Shown: positions 1-11,600 of the stretch, piece by piece
Layout of the letters: every line of letters begins with the position of its first letter
Numbering within the stretch: the first letter of the stretch is position 1
Source: Lichenostomus cassidix
Taxonomy: Eukaryota > Chordata > Aves > Passeriformes > Meliphagidae
Length of the DNA stretch: 64,000 nt
Assembly (NCBI GenBank): GCA_008360975.2
Contig: CM039193.1
Coordinates: 18,645,389 to 18,709,388 of the forward strand
Direction of reading: 5' to 3'
Program-made: the position numbers and the translations under genes
Notes under the pieces: generated by a model
Seen by the model: the letters and a program-made list of their open reading frames with translations, nothing else
The model's database searches: none
Told to the model about the DNA's origin: nothing

Positions 1-89
1 GCTGCCCCTCAAGGCCCCAGCGAGCAGGGGATGGCTCCGGGCAGGGTCCCTGGCCAGCAGTGACCCCAGAGCACATCTGCCTTTCAAGG
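1..89 (-). repeat. Fragment of family 3' flank, inverted relative to G1
   Basis: These bases match, in the same reading direction, the stretch at about 19410-19490 that lies downstream of the minus-strand gene G3. They are therefore the tail of a minus-oriented family unit. Similarity stops near 89. Bases 90-202 are unrelated and include several copies of an AGTACTTA-like word (about 138-183). A plus-oriented family exon starts at 203, so an orientation switch lies within 90-203. Confidence 0.75.
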
Positions 90-202
90 TGCTGGAGGTT
101 GTGGAATTTTTCCCCATTTTATGGCTTGGTGTAGGAGTACTTAACACAAAAAAGTACTTAAGCACTTACGACCGAGTACTTAGGACTAAAAATATGTAGC
201 CA

Positions 203-2409
203 GCCTTTTCCTCCTGCTCCTCCTGGCAGTGGCCCTGCATGCCAGGGCTGACCAGACTGCTCCGGTGGGAGCGTGGAGAGCAGGTGAGCCAGCAGCCTGC
301 CTCCCCCTTTCCGGGGACAGCGGCCTCTTGTCTCTGGGATGTGTGGGGAGTGCTTTGAAACAGGATTTTACAAGGGGTTTCCTTTGTGGTACTGAGAGAG
401 CCCTGAGAGGCCATGGGCTTATCCCATTTCCTCTCCAGGGATGTTGCACAGGGCCTGCAAAGAAGGTGGACAGTGGACAGGAGCCAGCCCAGAGCACCCC
501 AGGCCCCTCCGCAGCTTTGGCCATGTCCATTGACATCTGGCTCCCACAGCCTTACCCAACCCCCTTGCAGTGCCCAGTGCCCTAAGGCAGAAGGGGATCC
601 CAGCACACCATGGAAATAGTTCTCATCTGTGCTCTCTTCTAGATGAGGGTGCTGGGAAGGCTTCTCCAGCAGCAGGGATACAAGAGGGTTTGGAACGCTT
701 GGGATCTTCTGCAGGTAAGTTCTCAACGTCCCCTCAGAATATAATCATTGGCCACCTGGCAAGAACCAGGTTGTCAGGAGCTTCTGTGTTACAGGTGCGT
801 CTGCAGGGAGGACTTTTCCAGCTCCTGGGCTGGATGCTGCGCGCAAGCCTGGCTCCCGTCGCAGGGGTGAGTAGTGTGTCCCTGCTGAGCCCACGGGCTG
901 AGCACTGCTTTGGTGTGATCCATTCCTGTGACATGGAACTGCTTTGCTCTAAGGTCCTCCTAGAAGGAAGAACAAACTTACAGAAGAGAAGGAATCCCTG
1001 GAGGTATCTGAACAAGCAGACCGAATTCTGGCTGAACAGGAGACAGAGCACGGTGGGTGCATTTCCCTCAACCTTGTCCTGACACTCAGCAGCCAGGGCC
1101 TTTTGCTGCACATCTGGACACTCTGTGCCTAACCCAAACCCACTGCAGTCTCACTGCCCTGCTGCTGCTTTGACACCCTGCAGGGCTGTTTCCCAGCCTG
1201 GTCTGGCTGCAGCTTCTCCCCAGCCTCTGCAGGAAAGCATTTGGCATCAGCTGACAGGGTGTCCAAACTGCACCAAGGGCAATGCTGACCCTGAGATCCC
1301 CTGCAATTTCCCAGTCTCCGGGGGAGATCAGGAGGGGTAGATGTTGGGAGGAGGGAGGTCCCTGGCCCAGCCTGAAGAGCCTGGGCTTTTTCCTGAACTT
1401 TATCTACGTCTTTGACAAGTATTACCTCTTTAACATGCTGCCTCCCTGATGGGTAATGCTTCCATCTGATCCAGCTGTGCCTCTTCCTTTCTCCAGAGAT
1501 GGACCAAAAGGCAGCTTTGCTGAAGGCAGCACACCCAGGAGAGAGCAATGTCTCTGAGCCAGCCGCTGATGCTCGAAGGGAAGAGATCCCAGACAGTGCC
1601 ACAGAAGGTAATTGCTGTGCAGGGCTCAGGCAGGCTCAGCCCTTGGTGGGGCTGTGTGGCAGCAGCTCTGCCCCCAGCAGCAGCCAAAGCTGGAGATGCC
1701 TTGGCTTTGAGGCCTCTGGAGCACATTCCACAGCCCATGGCAAACGGGACTTGTGCACCAACGTCCCTCCTGCTGCAGCTGCCTCCTCGAGCTGCCCTGA
1801 GTGCCCAGAGGCCCAAGGCACAGGAGCAGCCCTGAGCAGGATCCCTAGGGCGAGCCCAGGGCCAGAGCAGTCGCTGGTTCCCACACTGGGCAGGGTCAGC
1901 CCTGTGTCCTGCGAGGGCCTGACTCTGTCCCCTTGGGCTGTGGGAGCTGTCCCAGCAGGGCGGGGAGGGTCGGGGCTGGCAGCAGCTGCTGCAGGGATGG
2001 CTTTGGCTCGTGTCCCTCGAAGGAGCGACTGCCCAAGCAGCTGTGCTCCCCGCAGGCTCTCCTCCCGGCCTTGTGGGCTTTGTTGGGTGCCACAGCCTGT
2101 GCCAAGGGGCGGCAAGGTGCCTGCAGGGCGCAGCACTGGGGGAAACAGAGAGCGTCCTGGCCGTAGCCAAGGCGCTGCCAGCTCAGCAGCAGTGCGCAGC
2201 TCGGGCTCACGATCCACGTTGCTCCCGCAGATGTTATCCATGATACAGGAACAAATGACCCAGGTCCAGTGCGACTCCCAAGAATTGTTTGCCCCCGGGA
2301 TGTGCGCAAGTCCTGCATGATAGGCACAGTAATCACAATCTTCACTGTGCCACTTGTCCTGTGGTGTTGCTATTTTGGGATCTGGAGGTTCCGTGAGAAT
2401 AGACAGTAA
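203..2409 (+). pseudogene. G1: family member lacking its start codon and first triad
   Basis: Exons, by comparison with the intact copies: partial exon 1 203-283, exon 5-type 643-714, exon 6-type 954-1052, exon 7-type 1497-1607, membrane exon 2231-2409 ending in TAA. Every junction has an AG acceptor and GT donor, all internal exons are phase 1-1, and all frames are open. The first six codons of exon 1, including the ATG, are replaced by unrelated sequence containing an in-frame-like ATG-TAG, and the promoter is absent. Intron 1 joins exon 1 directly to the second triad, so triad 1 (exons 2-4) is missing. The last exon has the juxtamembrane C-P-R-D-V-R-K-S-C motif, a hydrophobic span of about 22 residues and a basic tail. 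The downstream flank carries the decayed ACAD9 tail. It is probably dead unless another first exon is used. Confidence 0.75.
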
Positions 2410-3535
2410 GTTGTTGATTTTTCTCCAAAATTTTTTTTCAACTCTGCTCACGACATTTGTAACCTGACTAATAATCATGCTGTTGTGGAATTGTGACAGT
2501 CCATGGTTGTCCAAATAGCTCTGCTGAGGGTTCTGCTGCTGTCCAGTGCTTTAATTGGCCTCTGCACTGCTGGGCCTTGCCCTGGGGAGCCTGCTTGGGA
2601 TGAAGGCAGTGTTCGCTCCCACTGAGGCTGCCTGGCCAAGAGCAGCCCCAGGAGCACTGGGCAGAGGCAAAGCACGGTGGAGAGGAGAAAGGGTTGGGGA
2701 CAAGATTGCCCTTGAAAGGCAGACGTGCTCTGGGGCCACTGCTGGCCAGGGACCCTGCCCGGAGCCATCCCCTGCTCGCTGGGGCCTTGAGAGGCAGCTG
2801 TCCACCTGGGCCAAGGTGTGCCAGCAGCTCCAGCCGTGCTGGGGAGCCTTGCCAGCTCTGGGCCCTGCTGTGCAGGAGGCTCCTCATAAAGCAAACGGTG
2901 CGAAAGAACTTGGCTAAATCACTTGGGGTGGGAGTGCAGCAGCCTCTCAGGGGCTCTGCTCGTTGAGCTGCACACTATCAATGTGTTTAAAATACTTGTT
3001 TAACACATATAGAGCCATTTAGAACCTGATTACAAACCTGCACATTCTCTCCAATCTCTAAATGCCACGCAGTTCTTCCCAAACTCTTTCCATGTGATCG
3101 TAAATAATAACGCATAGTCACAGTGGTATTTTGGCAATAGATTTGGGGACAGCAAAGTGGTTATTCAGTAGCTCACATAAAGTTTCATGGTTACAGTTAC
3201 GCTAGAGGAGAAGCACATTCGCTGCCGTTCAGTGTTAAATCCAAACTGATGAAGCTTTGGGTTTGGCCTTGAGGCTTTGCTCTGTGTGTGTGAGTTGTGT
3301 TCTGGATTGATTCCCAATCACTCCTGGAGCCAGTTTTGGGTGCAGGCTCATCCCAGCCCTGACCCTGGGCAGCTCTGGGGTCAAAGGCACAGCTAAGGCT
3401 GCGCTGCTCATGACTGGGCTGTAGGGCTTCGTTATCAAAGGGCTTGGAGAAGTTTCAATTACTGTGTTTTAACTACATGATTTTGTTTATAAAATTCATT
3501 CACTAGCTTTTAACTCAGTTTTACTCCTTTTCCAG
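2410..3535 (+). other. G1 3' flank and copied ACAD9 intron
   Basis: Bases 2410-2930 are a GC-rich stretch conserved downstream of every type I membrane exon. It holds an incidental open frame (2555-2917) that I do not regard as a gene. From about 2930 the sequence is a copy of the ACAD9 intron between its third-last and penultimate... coding exons, matching about 60370-60975 in reverse orientation. I see no independent gene. Confidence 0.7.
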
Positions 3536-4164
3536 GCACTTCCTAAAAATACTTGCTGCACAGAAGCCTGCGTTTAGAGTAATTGCGCCTTGTGTCAAGT
3601 AGAAAAATGTAAGTACTATAGAGTAATTTTTACATTCTCATGTTTTTCACTGACTGTGATCAAAAGTAGGTGGGTTTGATGTGACCAAGAGAATAATTTT
3701 GTTCTGCTTTCAATTCGAACAAGGAGCAGAGCTGGAACTTGTTGAACATAGTCTCTTCACTTCATAGCTAAAGCAAACTGCCAGGGTTCTTTTTCTGGGG
3801 AGTATAAAATCTATCAGCAGCAAATACTCCTGTAAAGTAACTGATGATAGAAATTAGGCATCAGGACCGTTTGGGAAGTGCTGACCAGTTCAACAGTCTG
3901 TAATAAACTCAGTCTGTAATAATCAATCTTTTCAGAAGAGAACGTTCGGTTTCTTTGTGGCACTCCCATACTTGCATTTACATGTATTCAAAAACGCTTT
4001 TTGAGAGAAATTTCCAATAGCTCTTCATGGCATCCTAGCTGACTTTTCTCTGTTTCTCCATAAATGCTTCTGAAAACCTGGATGATTCCATTAAAAAAGC
4101 TGCAAAGCAGATCTTGGAGAAGAGGGCCTACATCTGCTCCCACCCCCTGGACAGGACCTTCTGA
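3536..4164 (+). pseudogene. ACAD9 tail pseudogene copy 1 (last two exons)
   Basis: The penultimate-exon copy is 3536-3608 (73 bp, same length as the real exon at 60297-60369). The last-exon copy is 4064-4164 (101 bp, same length as 59747-59847, ending TGA). Two lesions break it. The penultimate exon has an in-frame TAG about 14 codons in, where the real gene has AAG. The acceptor before the last exon reads ATAA instead of ATAG. The C-terminal coding frame of the last exon is otherwise still legible. AATAAA motifs occur at 3902-3907 (intron) and 4288-4293 (equivalent to the ACAD9 poly(A) site). Copies 2 and 3 carry the same two lesions, so they arose before those duplications. Confidence 0.92.
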
Positions 4165-4559
4165 TCCCTCCCTCCCTGACAGCAGATGCTGCTGAATGTA
4201 AATCAGGAAGGAATTTGCTGCAGTTCAAGTATTTGACACCTCAAAAGTACCTGCTATTTAATGACTTTACTAAATGTAACTGTAGAAAATAAAACTTCTT
4301 TCTAACCACAACTTCATAAAAAAAGTGTAAGTAAAGAGGTTTTATCTAGAGCTCAAGTTACTTGACTAGAACTTTATTAATGTTCTCCTTGGAGCTGGAT
4401 GGGGACATGTCTTCCCAGGGAAGGGATTGTATTTCTTTTATTGCTCAGTATTTTTTGCACTACAATGAGCTGCTTGTTCACTGAGCAAGTGGTGAAAGAC
4501 TTGGGGAATCACAAGAGTTCATTTTGGGAGGCACCTCCAGCACTCATCGTGTTCAGCAT

Positions 4560-5250
4560 CACCACCAGGACACTCACAACTCAAAGTGCTGCCTTTGCCT
4601 CAGTCTTTAACAGCAAGACCACGGCCAGTGTCTCTTGGTATTTCCTGTAACCATTTCTTGATGGAAGGCAGAGTTGGACTGAGTAGGAAGGAGGAAACAT
4701 TTTGTTGTTAAAGAAATCATGGTGGCTATCTAAGATCATGAAGCTCAGAGAGATTCCTGTGGGTCACTTCTCGAGCTTGTCTTCTGGACGGCCCTGTCCT
4801 TCAGGAATGTCAGTGGCCCCTCAGCTCAGTGTCACCTGCAAACCTGCTGAGGGTGCCCTCCATCCCTTTGTCCTTGGCATTAATGAAGGTATTAAATCCC
4901 ATTGGTCCCAGTTTGGAGCCCTGAGGGACACCGCTGGTCACCGATGTCCATCGGGACTCTGAGCCATTGACCACAACCCTCTGGATGTGACCACCCAGCC
5001 AGTTCCTCAGCTTCCAGCAGATCTGGAGCTCTCCAAATGAAGGAGAAGGGTGCTGGATGGGGGGGACTGAGTCCAGGGCATTACAGAAGTCCCGAGCAGT
5101 GGCCTCTGTAGCTCTTGCCTTGTCCACTGACAGTCACTCCACCATGGAAGGCCACAGGCTTGGTCAGGCAGCACAGACCCACTGTGTGCTTCTCAAGGTT
5201 TCCTTCAAAGCATTCAAGAGGTTGAGTGGTTCTCCCTCTGTTTTATTGAC
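4560..5250. mobile_element. Composite CR1 LINE fragments
   Basis: About 4560-4650 reads like CR1 ORF2 on the plus strand (an A-S-V-F-N-S-K-T motif). Bases 4810-5127 read on the minus strand as the CR1 reverse-transcriptase core, with S-G-V-P-Q-G-S followed by an F-N-x-F-I-N motif. The two pieces face opposite ways, so this is a rearranged remnant. The same composite recurs in the right-hand units at equivalent positions, so it predates the family array. Confidence 0.8.
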
Positions 5251-5447
5251 TGACTTTGTTCTTTGAGTCCCTTAAATTTCCCACAAAGAGGAAATGGTGA
5301 AGTAAAGGCTTCAGCTCGCCCATGAAACAAAAGGGCTGCGTTAGCCTTGGCCCCCCACAAGGTGCCAAACGGAGCTGCCTTGCAGGACGAGCTCCCTCCC
5401 CAGGAAGGAAACTTCCGAAGCTGCGGTCCATCCGCACCCAGGCCGTG

Positions 5448-5481
5448 AGGTCACAGCAGGGCCATGAGGTCACAGAGGTCA
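5448..5481 (+). promoter_or_regulatory. Triple AGGTCA cluster with DR3, upstream of G2
   Basis: AGGTCA occurs at 5448-5453, 5467-5472 and 5476-5481. The last two form a direct repeat with a 3-bp spacer (CAG), the arrangement bound by vitamin D receptor/RXR-type nuclear receptors. It ends 158 bp upstream of the G2 ATG. No TATA box is evident. Receptor use is inference. Confidence 0.5.
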
Positions 5482-5639
5482 CAGAGCCCTGTGGTTGCAC
5501 AGCACCACAACGACCGACCAGTCAGTCCTTGACCACAACTGTTGCAGCAGCAGCGGCAGCAGCGGTGCTGACATTGATACAGCGGTGTCAGGACAGTGGT
5601 GGCAGCAAGAGCTGTGGGACTGGCTGAGGGCAAGGCACC

Positions 5640-8600
5640 ATGGCCCTTGCTCTGCGCCTTGTCCTCCTGCTCCTCCTGGCAGTGGCCCTGCATGCCAGGG
5701 CTGCCCAGGCTGCTCCGGTGGGAGCGTGGAGAGCAGGTGAGCCAGCGGCCTGCCTCCCCCTTTCCTGGGACAGAGGCCTCTTGCCCCTGGAACATGTTGG
5801 GAATGCTTTTCCCCAGGGGTTTACAGGGGGTTTCCTTTGTAGGACTGAGAGAGCCCCGAGGGGCCCTGGGCTGGTCCAGTTTCTTCCCCAGGGATGTTGC
5901 ACAGGGCCTGCAAAGAGGGTGGACAGTGGACAGGAGCCATCCCAGAGCACCCCAGGCCCTTCTGTAGCTTTGGCCTTGTCCATTGACATCTGGCTCCCAC
6001 AGCATTACGCAACCGCCTTGCAGTGCCCAGGGGCCTGAGAGAGAAGGGGATCTCAGCACCCCACGGAAATGGTTGCAATCTGTGCTCTCTTCCAGATTGG
6101 GATCATGAGATGGATTATGTGGAAAAACTGGTGAATGACAGGCTGAATATCTTGGAGCTTGGTGGAGGTAAGTTCACAGCATCCCTTTCCTGACAGAATA
6201 ATCAATCAGTGTCAACATGGCAAGATCTCACTCATGTGCCATTTCCCTTACAATCCTCTGAAGGTTGAAAGAATCTGGAAATCTTGCCCTGCTCCCTTCT
6301 CGAGCCCTGAGTGATCCCGCAGGATCGCTGTCAGTGGGAGGAAGGAGCATTTAGCTGTCAGTCTTCTTCCCGTGCGAAATGCCAGCTGCTCCTTCCGCGT
6401 GCTCTGTGCAGGCACAGAGAAGAGCAGAGAGGGAAGGTTCTGGGCCCAGGGATGTGCCCCGGGGCTCTGTGCCATGCGCGGCTCCTTTGATGGCCCCAGG
6501 GAGCCTGAGGTGTTCCTGCTGCTGCTGCCAAGCCCTGGCTCTGGCTGGGGCGGAGTTTGGAGCGGCTGGCAGCTCCCGGCAGTCCTTTGTGCCCTGCCTG
6601 CCCTGCAAGGGGCTCCTTCCATCCCAGTGTGGGGCCACTGCAGGCACGTGGTGCCTCTGCCTGTGCTCCTGAGTGGAAGGCAGAGGTGAGGGAGTGCCAA
6701 GGAGGGATCCCATTGCCAAGCTGCACTCACTGACACTCTGGCCTGAAAGAGACATGGAATTGCTTTCCGTTAAGGTCCTCCTAGAAGGAAGAGTAAAGAT
6801 ATGGAAGACAGGAAATCCCTGGAGGCAGCCAAACATCTGGACCAAATGCTGACTGATCTGGAGAAACGCCGTGGTGGGTGCATTTCCCTCAGCCTTCTCC
6901 TGAGACGCAGCAGCAGGGCCTTTTGCTGCACATCTGGGCACTCTGTGCCCGGCAGAGCCTTGGAGCCTTGCTGCACCGCTGCTGCTTTCACACCCTGCAG
7001 GGCTGTTTCCCAGCCTGGCCTGGCTGCAGCTTCTCCCCAGCCTCTGCAGGGAGGCATTTGGCACCAGCTGACAGGGTGTCCAAACTGCCCCATGGGCCCT
7101 GCAGACCCTGAGATCCCCTGCAATTTCCCAGGCTCTGGGTGGAAAAGGCATGGCAGCTGTTTGGAGGAGGGAGGGTCCTGCTGGAGTCCCCAGAAGCCCA
7201 TCCAATTTTCTGAACCGTATCCATTTCTTGGAAAAGTATTGCCTTCTGAAGATTCCACCTTTCAAAATGTTGAATGCTTCCATCTAATCTGGCTGTGCCC
7301 CTTCCTTTCTCAAGTGATAAACGGAATGAATGTGCTGATGGCGAAGTTTCCCGGAGGAAGCAGTGGCTCATTGGCAGCCTCTGCTGAAGGAAGGGAGGCG
7401 ATGCCAGGCACAGCCACAGGAGGTAATTGCTGGGCCTCTGGGCCTGAGCCCTGCTGAGGCTTGAGCTGCCATCTTTGCTGCTTGGCAGCGCAGGCACAGC
7501 CCGGAGCAGACAGGCACAGCACAGACGAATTATCTCGAGAGGGCTCAGGGGACTCGGCTACTGAGCAGTCCTGCTGGGGTCCCTGTGTGGGAAACTCATC
7601 CTGAAACCTGGGAGTGACTGCAAGGGGTGCCCATGGTGGGGAAAAGGCAGAGGGTGAGAACAGAGCTCCAGTACAGCCTGAGTGGCCCTGACTCCATCCA
7701 CCTGGGCTCTAGGAGCTGTCGGAGCATAAGGAGGGAGGGAAGGAGGGAAGGAGGGAAGGAGGGAGGGAGGGAGGGAAGGAGGGAGGGAGGGAGGGAAGGA
7801 GGGAGGGAGGGAGGGAAGGGGAGAAAGATAAGTTATAGCACTGCCAGCTGCAGTTTGCCCCAGGGCTTTAAAGAATATTTTTTCTTAATGGGACTGAGAT
7901 GTGCCTGAATGTCCCTGGGTTGGACCAATTTCCTCTCCAGGGATGTTGCACAGGGCCTGCAAAGAAGGTGGACAGTGGGCAGGAGCCAGCCCAGAGCTCT
8001 CCTGGCCCCTCTGCATCTGTGGCCTTGTCCACTGACATTTGGCTCCCATAGCCTTACCCAACGCCCTTGCAGTGCCCAGTGCCCTAAGGCAGAAGGGGAT
8101 CCCAGCACACTATGGAAACAGTTCTCAGCTGTGCTCTCTTCTAGATTGGGATCGTGACATGGATTATCTCGAAGCCCTGTTAGATGATGGCTTGAAGATC
8201 TTGGAGCATGCTGGAGGTAAGTTCTCAATGTCCCTTTTACTGAGACCATGATCAGTGTCAAAGTATCAAGAGCTAACTCATGTGCCATTTCCCTTAAGAT
8301 CATCTCAAAGCTGAAGGCTTCTGGAAATCTTGCCCTGCTCCCTTCTCAAGCCCTGAGTGATCCCATAGGAATGCTATCAGTGGGAGGAAGGAGCATTTAG
8401 CTATCAATCTTCCTGTGTCAAATGCCAGTTGCTCCTTCCGTGTGCTCTGTGCAGGCACAGAGAAGAGCAGAGAGGGAAGGTTCTGGGCCCAGGGATGTGC
8501 CCCGGGGCTCTGTGCCTTGCGCGGCTCCTTTGATGGCCCCAGGGAGCCTGAGGTGTTCCTGCTGCTGCTGCCAAGCCCTGGCTCTGGCTGGGGCGGAGTT

Positions 8601-11600
8601 TGGAGCGGCTGGCAGCTCCCGGCAGTCCTTTGTGCCCTGCCTGCCCTGCAAGGGGCTCCTTCCATCCCAGTGTGGGGCCACTGCAGGCACGTGGTGCCTC
8701 TGCCTGTGCTCCTGAGTGGAAGGCAGAGGTGAGGGAGTGCCAAGGAGGGATCCCATTGCTGAGATGCACTGGCTGCCACTCCGGCCTAATGGAGAATTTT
8801 GAGCAGTGTCATGGGAGCTGTTCTGTCCTGCCTTTGTTTGCAGCTGAGCCTGTTGGTGAAGGTGATCCAGCTTCCCAAGCCATGTCCAGGACTGAGCCAA
8901 TGGGAGATGGAGAGGGTAGGTCAAGGCCTTTCTCCCTGGGAGAGCTGCCAGCTCAGAGCTCAAAGTTGGCCAGTGGGGCATCGCTGCAGGTGCCAGGACA
9001 GAGCCCTGCATGTGTGTGCCCTCGCCCTGTGGGATCCCCTCACTGCTTCTGCTCAGGATTTGCTACTGTTTGATGAGGGAGGGCTATGGCCAAGCCTCAA
9101 ATGCCCTGACAATTTTCCGAGCCTTATCTCTGTTTTGGCTAGCATGTCCTCCTGATAGTGCCAACACCCAAATGGGTATTTCATCCATCTGATTCAGCCT
9201 TCCCTCTTCCTTTCTCAAGTGATGGACCAAAAGGCTGTGCAGAAGTTCGTTCTCAGAGGAAGCAGTGGTTTATCAGCAGCCTCTGCTACAGGGAGGGAGG
9301 CGATGCCTGGCAGGAGCACTGCAGCTAATTGCTGTGCAGGGCTCAGGCAGGCTCAGCCCTTGGTAGGGCTGTGTGGCAGCAGCTCTGCCCCCAGCAGCAG
9401 CCAAAGCTGGAGATGCCTTGGCTTTGAGGCCTCTGGAGCACATTCCACAGCCCATGGGAAACAGCACTTGTGCACCAACGTCCCTCATGTTGCAACTTCC
9501 TCCCCGAGCTGGCCCTTAGTGCCCAGAGGCCCAAGGCACAGGAGCAGCCCTGAGCAGGATCCCTAGGGCGAGGTCATGGCCAGAGCAATCGCTGGTTCCC
9601 ACACTGGGCAGGGTCAGCCCTGTGTCCTGCGAGAGCCTGACTCTGTCCCCTTGGGCTGTGGGAGCTGTCCCAGCAGGGCAGGGAGGGTCGGGGCTGGCAG
9701 CAGCCGCTGCAGGGATGGCTTTGGCTCGTGTCCCTCGAAGGAGCGACTGCCCAAGCAGCTGTGCTCCCCGCAGGCTCTCCTCCTGGCCTTGTGGGCTTTG
9801 TTGGGTGCCACAGCCTGTGCCAAGGGGCGGCAAGGTGCCTGCAGGGCGCAGCACTGGGGGAAACAGAGAGCGTCCTGGCCGTAGCCAAGGCGCTGCCAGC
9901 TCAGCAGCAGTGCGCAGCTCGGGCTCACGATCCACGTTGCTCCCGCAGATGCAGCTGGCACCACAACACGTGTTCCCAATGAAGAGTCAGGCATCAGAAG
10001 AGACGTCTGTTAGGGAGCACGTTGTTTCCAAGTATTAACACCAGGCCTGGTTTGTTTGGCGCTTCTCATAATTTTGTGCTGTGTCATTATCGGGTATCAC
10101 TGGAAGCGAAAATAGTGAGTGTTTCATTCGTCTTTCCCTTAAACAGCTTCTTTCCAATGTCTGTTGTAGGCAGGAAACATTCCCAGTAATGCTGCCGTGG
10201 ACTTGTGGCGACTCAGTGGTTATCCAAATAGCTCTGCTGAGGGTTCTGCTGCTGTCCAGTGCTTTACTTTGTCTCTTCACTGCTGGGCCTTGCCCTGGGG
10301 AGCCTGCTTGGGCTGAAGCCAGTGCTGTCTCCCACTGAGGCTGCCAGGCCAATAGAAGCCCCAGGAGCACTGGGCACAGGCAAAGCACGGTGGAGAGGAG
10401 AAAGAATGGGGGATGTGATTGCCCTTGAAAGGCAGACATGCTCTGGGGCCACTGCAGGCAGGGGACCCTTCCCAGAGCCGTCCCCTGCTAGCTGGGGCCT
10501 TGAGGGGCAGCTGTCCACCTGGGCCAAGGTGTGCCAGCAGCTCCAGCCATGCTGGGGAGCCTTGCCAGCTCTGGGCCCTGCTGTGCAGGAGGCTCCCTGT
10601 GTCCCATCTGCAGTGGGGGCCTCAGCCACATCCTCTCTCCACAGGTGCTGCTCTGCACCCTCAAAAGGCGGGCATAACACCTCACTCAGGGAGAACTGGA
10701 TCTCTCATCGTGCACCTCCCTGTACATGTCCGTTGTCCTGCCCACCGCTGTATCCAGTGTTGATTCATCGGACGCCACGAATACCCAGACCAACCCCAAA
10801 GGCCCTGCTCTCAGGCCAGGACTGAAGGAGTGCCTCTCCTGCCAGGGCAGGGATTGAGCCCAGCAACACCTTCAGGCTTCAGCTCTGGTGTCTGGCTGGT
10901 ACCAGCAGCACTGGCTGAGCTCCTGGTTGTGGCACATCCAGGGGTGGGCAGGCAACAGCTGAGCATGGAGCTCCTTAGTGAAGCAGCGAGCATCTGCTAT
11001 CTTTTTTTTTCCATTTTGGAACATTTAGAAGTAGTTTTTAATTTGCAGCACTGTAGAAATATTTTGTAGCATAAGCAACCAAATGTTTATTCCTTTTTGT
11101 CCCAACAGTTCTGTATTTTTTCAAAGTAGTTTTATAATTATGGAAAAACCTAGAATATTCTGACACTTCTGCAATAAAAAAAGAAATTGCATTTAATTTC
11201 TAATCATTAGTCTATCACAGCCTGGACAAGATTGGCACATGAAAGATGAATTATCCCAAGCAGGTTCAGGGGACTCAGGAAGTGAGCAGCCCTGATAGGG
11301 TCCCTCAGTGGCACATGCGTCCTGAAACCTGGGAGAGGCTGCAGAGGGTGTCCAATGCTGGGGCAAACGCAGAGGAGGAGAGCAGGGCTGCAGTGTGTCC
11401 TTTGAGGGCCTGACTCTGTCCCCTTGGGCTGTGGGAGCTGTCCCAGCAGGGCAGGGAGGGTCGGGGCTGGCAGCAGCCGCTGCAGGGATGGCTTTGGCTC
11501 GTGTCCCTCGAAGGAGCGACTGCCCAAGCAGCTGTGCTCCCCGCAGGCTCTCCTCCCGGCCTTGTGGGCTTTGTTGGGTGCCACAGCCTGTGCCAAGGGG

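Noticed and set aside
2555..2917. 120-aa open frame after the membrane exon (M-A-S-A-L-L...; also in G8, G9 and partly G3) with a signal-peptide-like start
   Set aside because: It sits in the 3' flank of each family gene, is disrupted or shortened in G2, G3 and G4, and has no splice or domain support. It is kept only because the flank is duplicated.
3235..3438. 67-aa open frame repeated at 44187, 51814 and 60467
   Set aside because: It lies within the ACAD9 intron between its fifth- and second-last... shared segment (about 60467-60670) and is present only because that intron is copied.
4810..5127. Possible small gene with an F-I-N-A-K-D-K-like protein
   Set aside because: The S-G-V-P-Q-G-S motif identifies it as a CR1 reverse-transcriptase remnant.
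6351..7283. 310-aa antisense open frame, also conserved at 47748-48680 and 55375-56301
   Set aside because: It lies antisense across exon 3 and GC-rich introns of G2, G8 and G9. Its conservation follows from the high identity of the duplicates, and it has no recognisable domain.
7730..7827. CRISPR-like or satellite array
   Set aside because: No spacer structure. It is a simple purine repeat in an avian genome.
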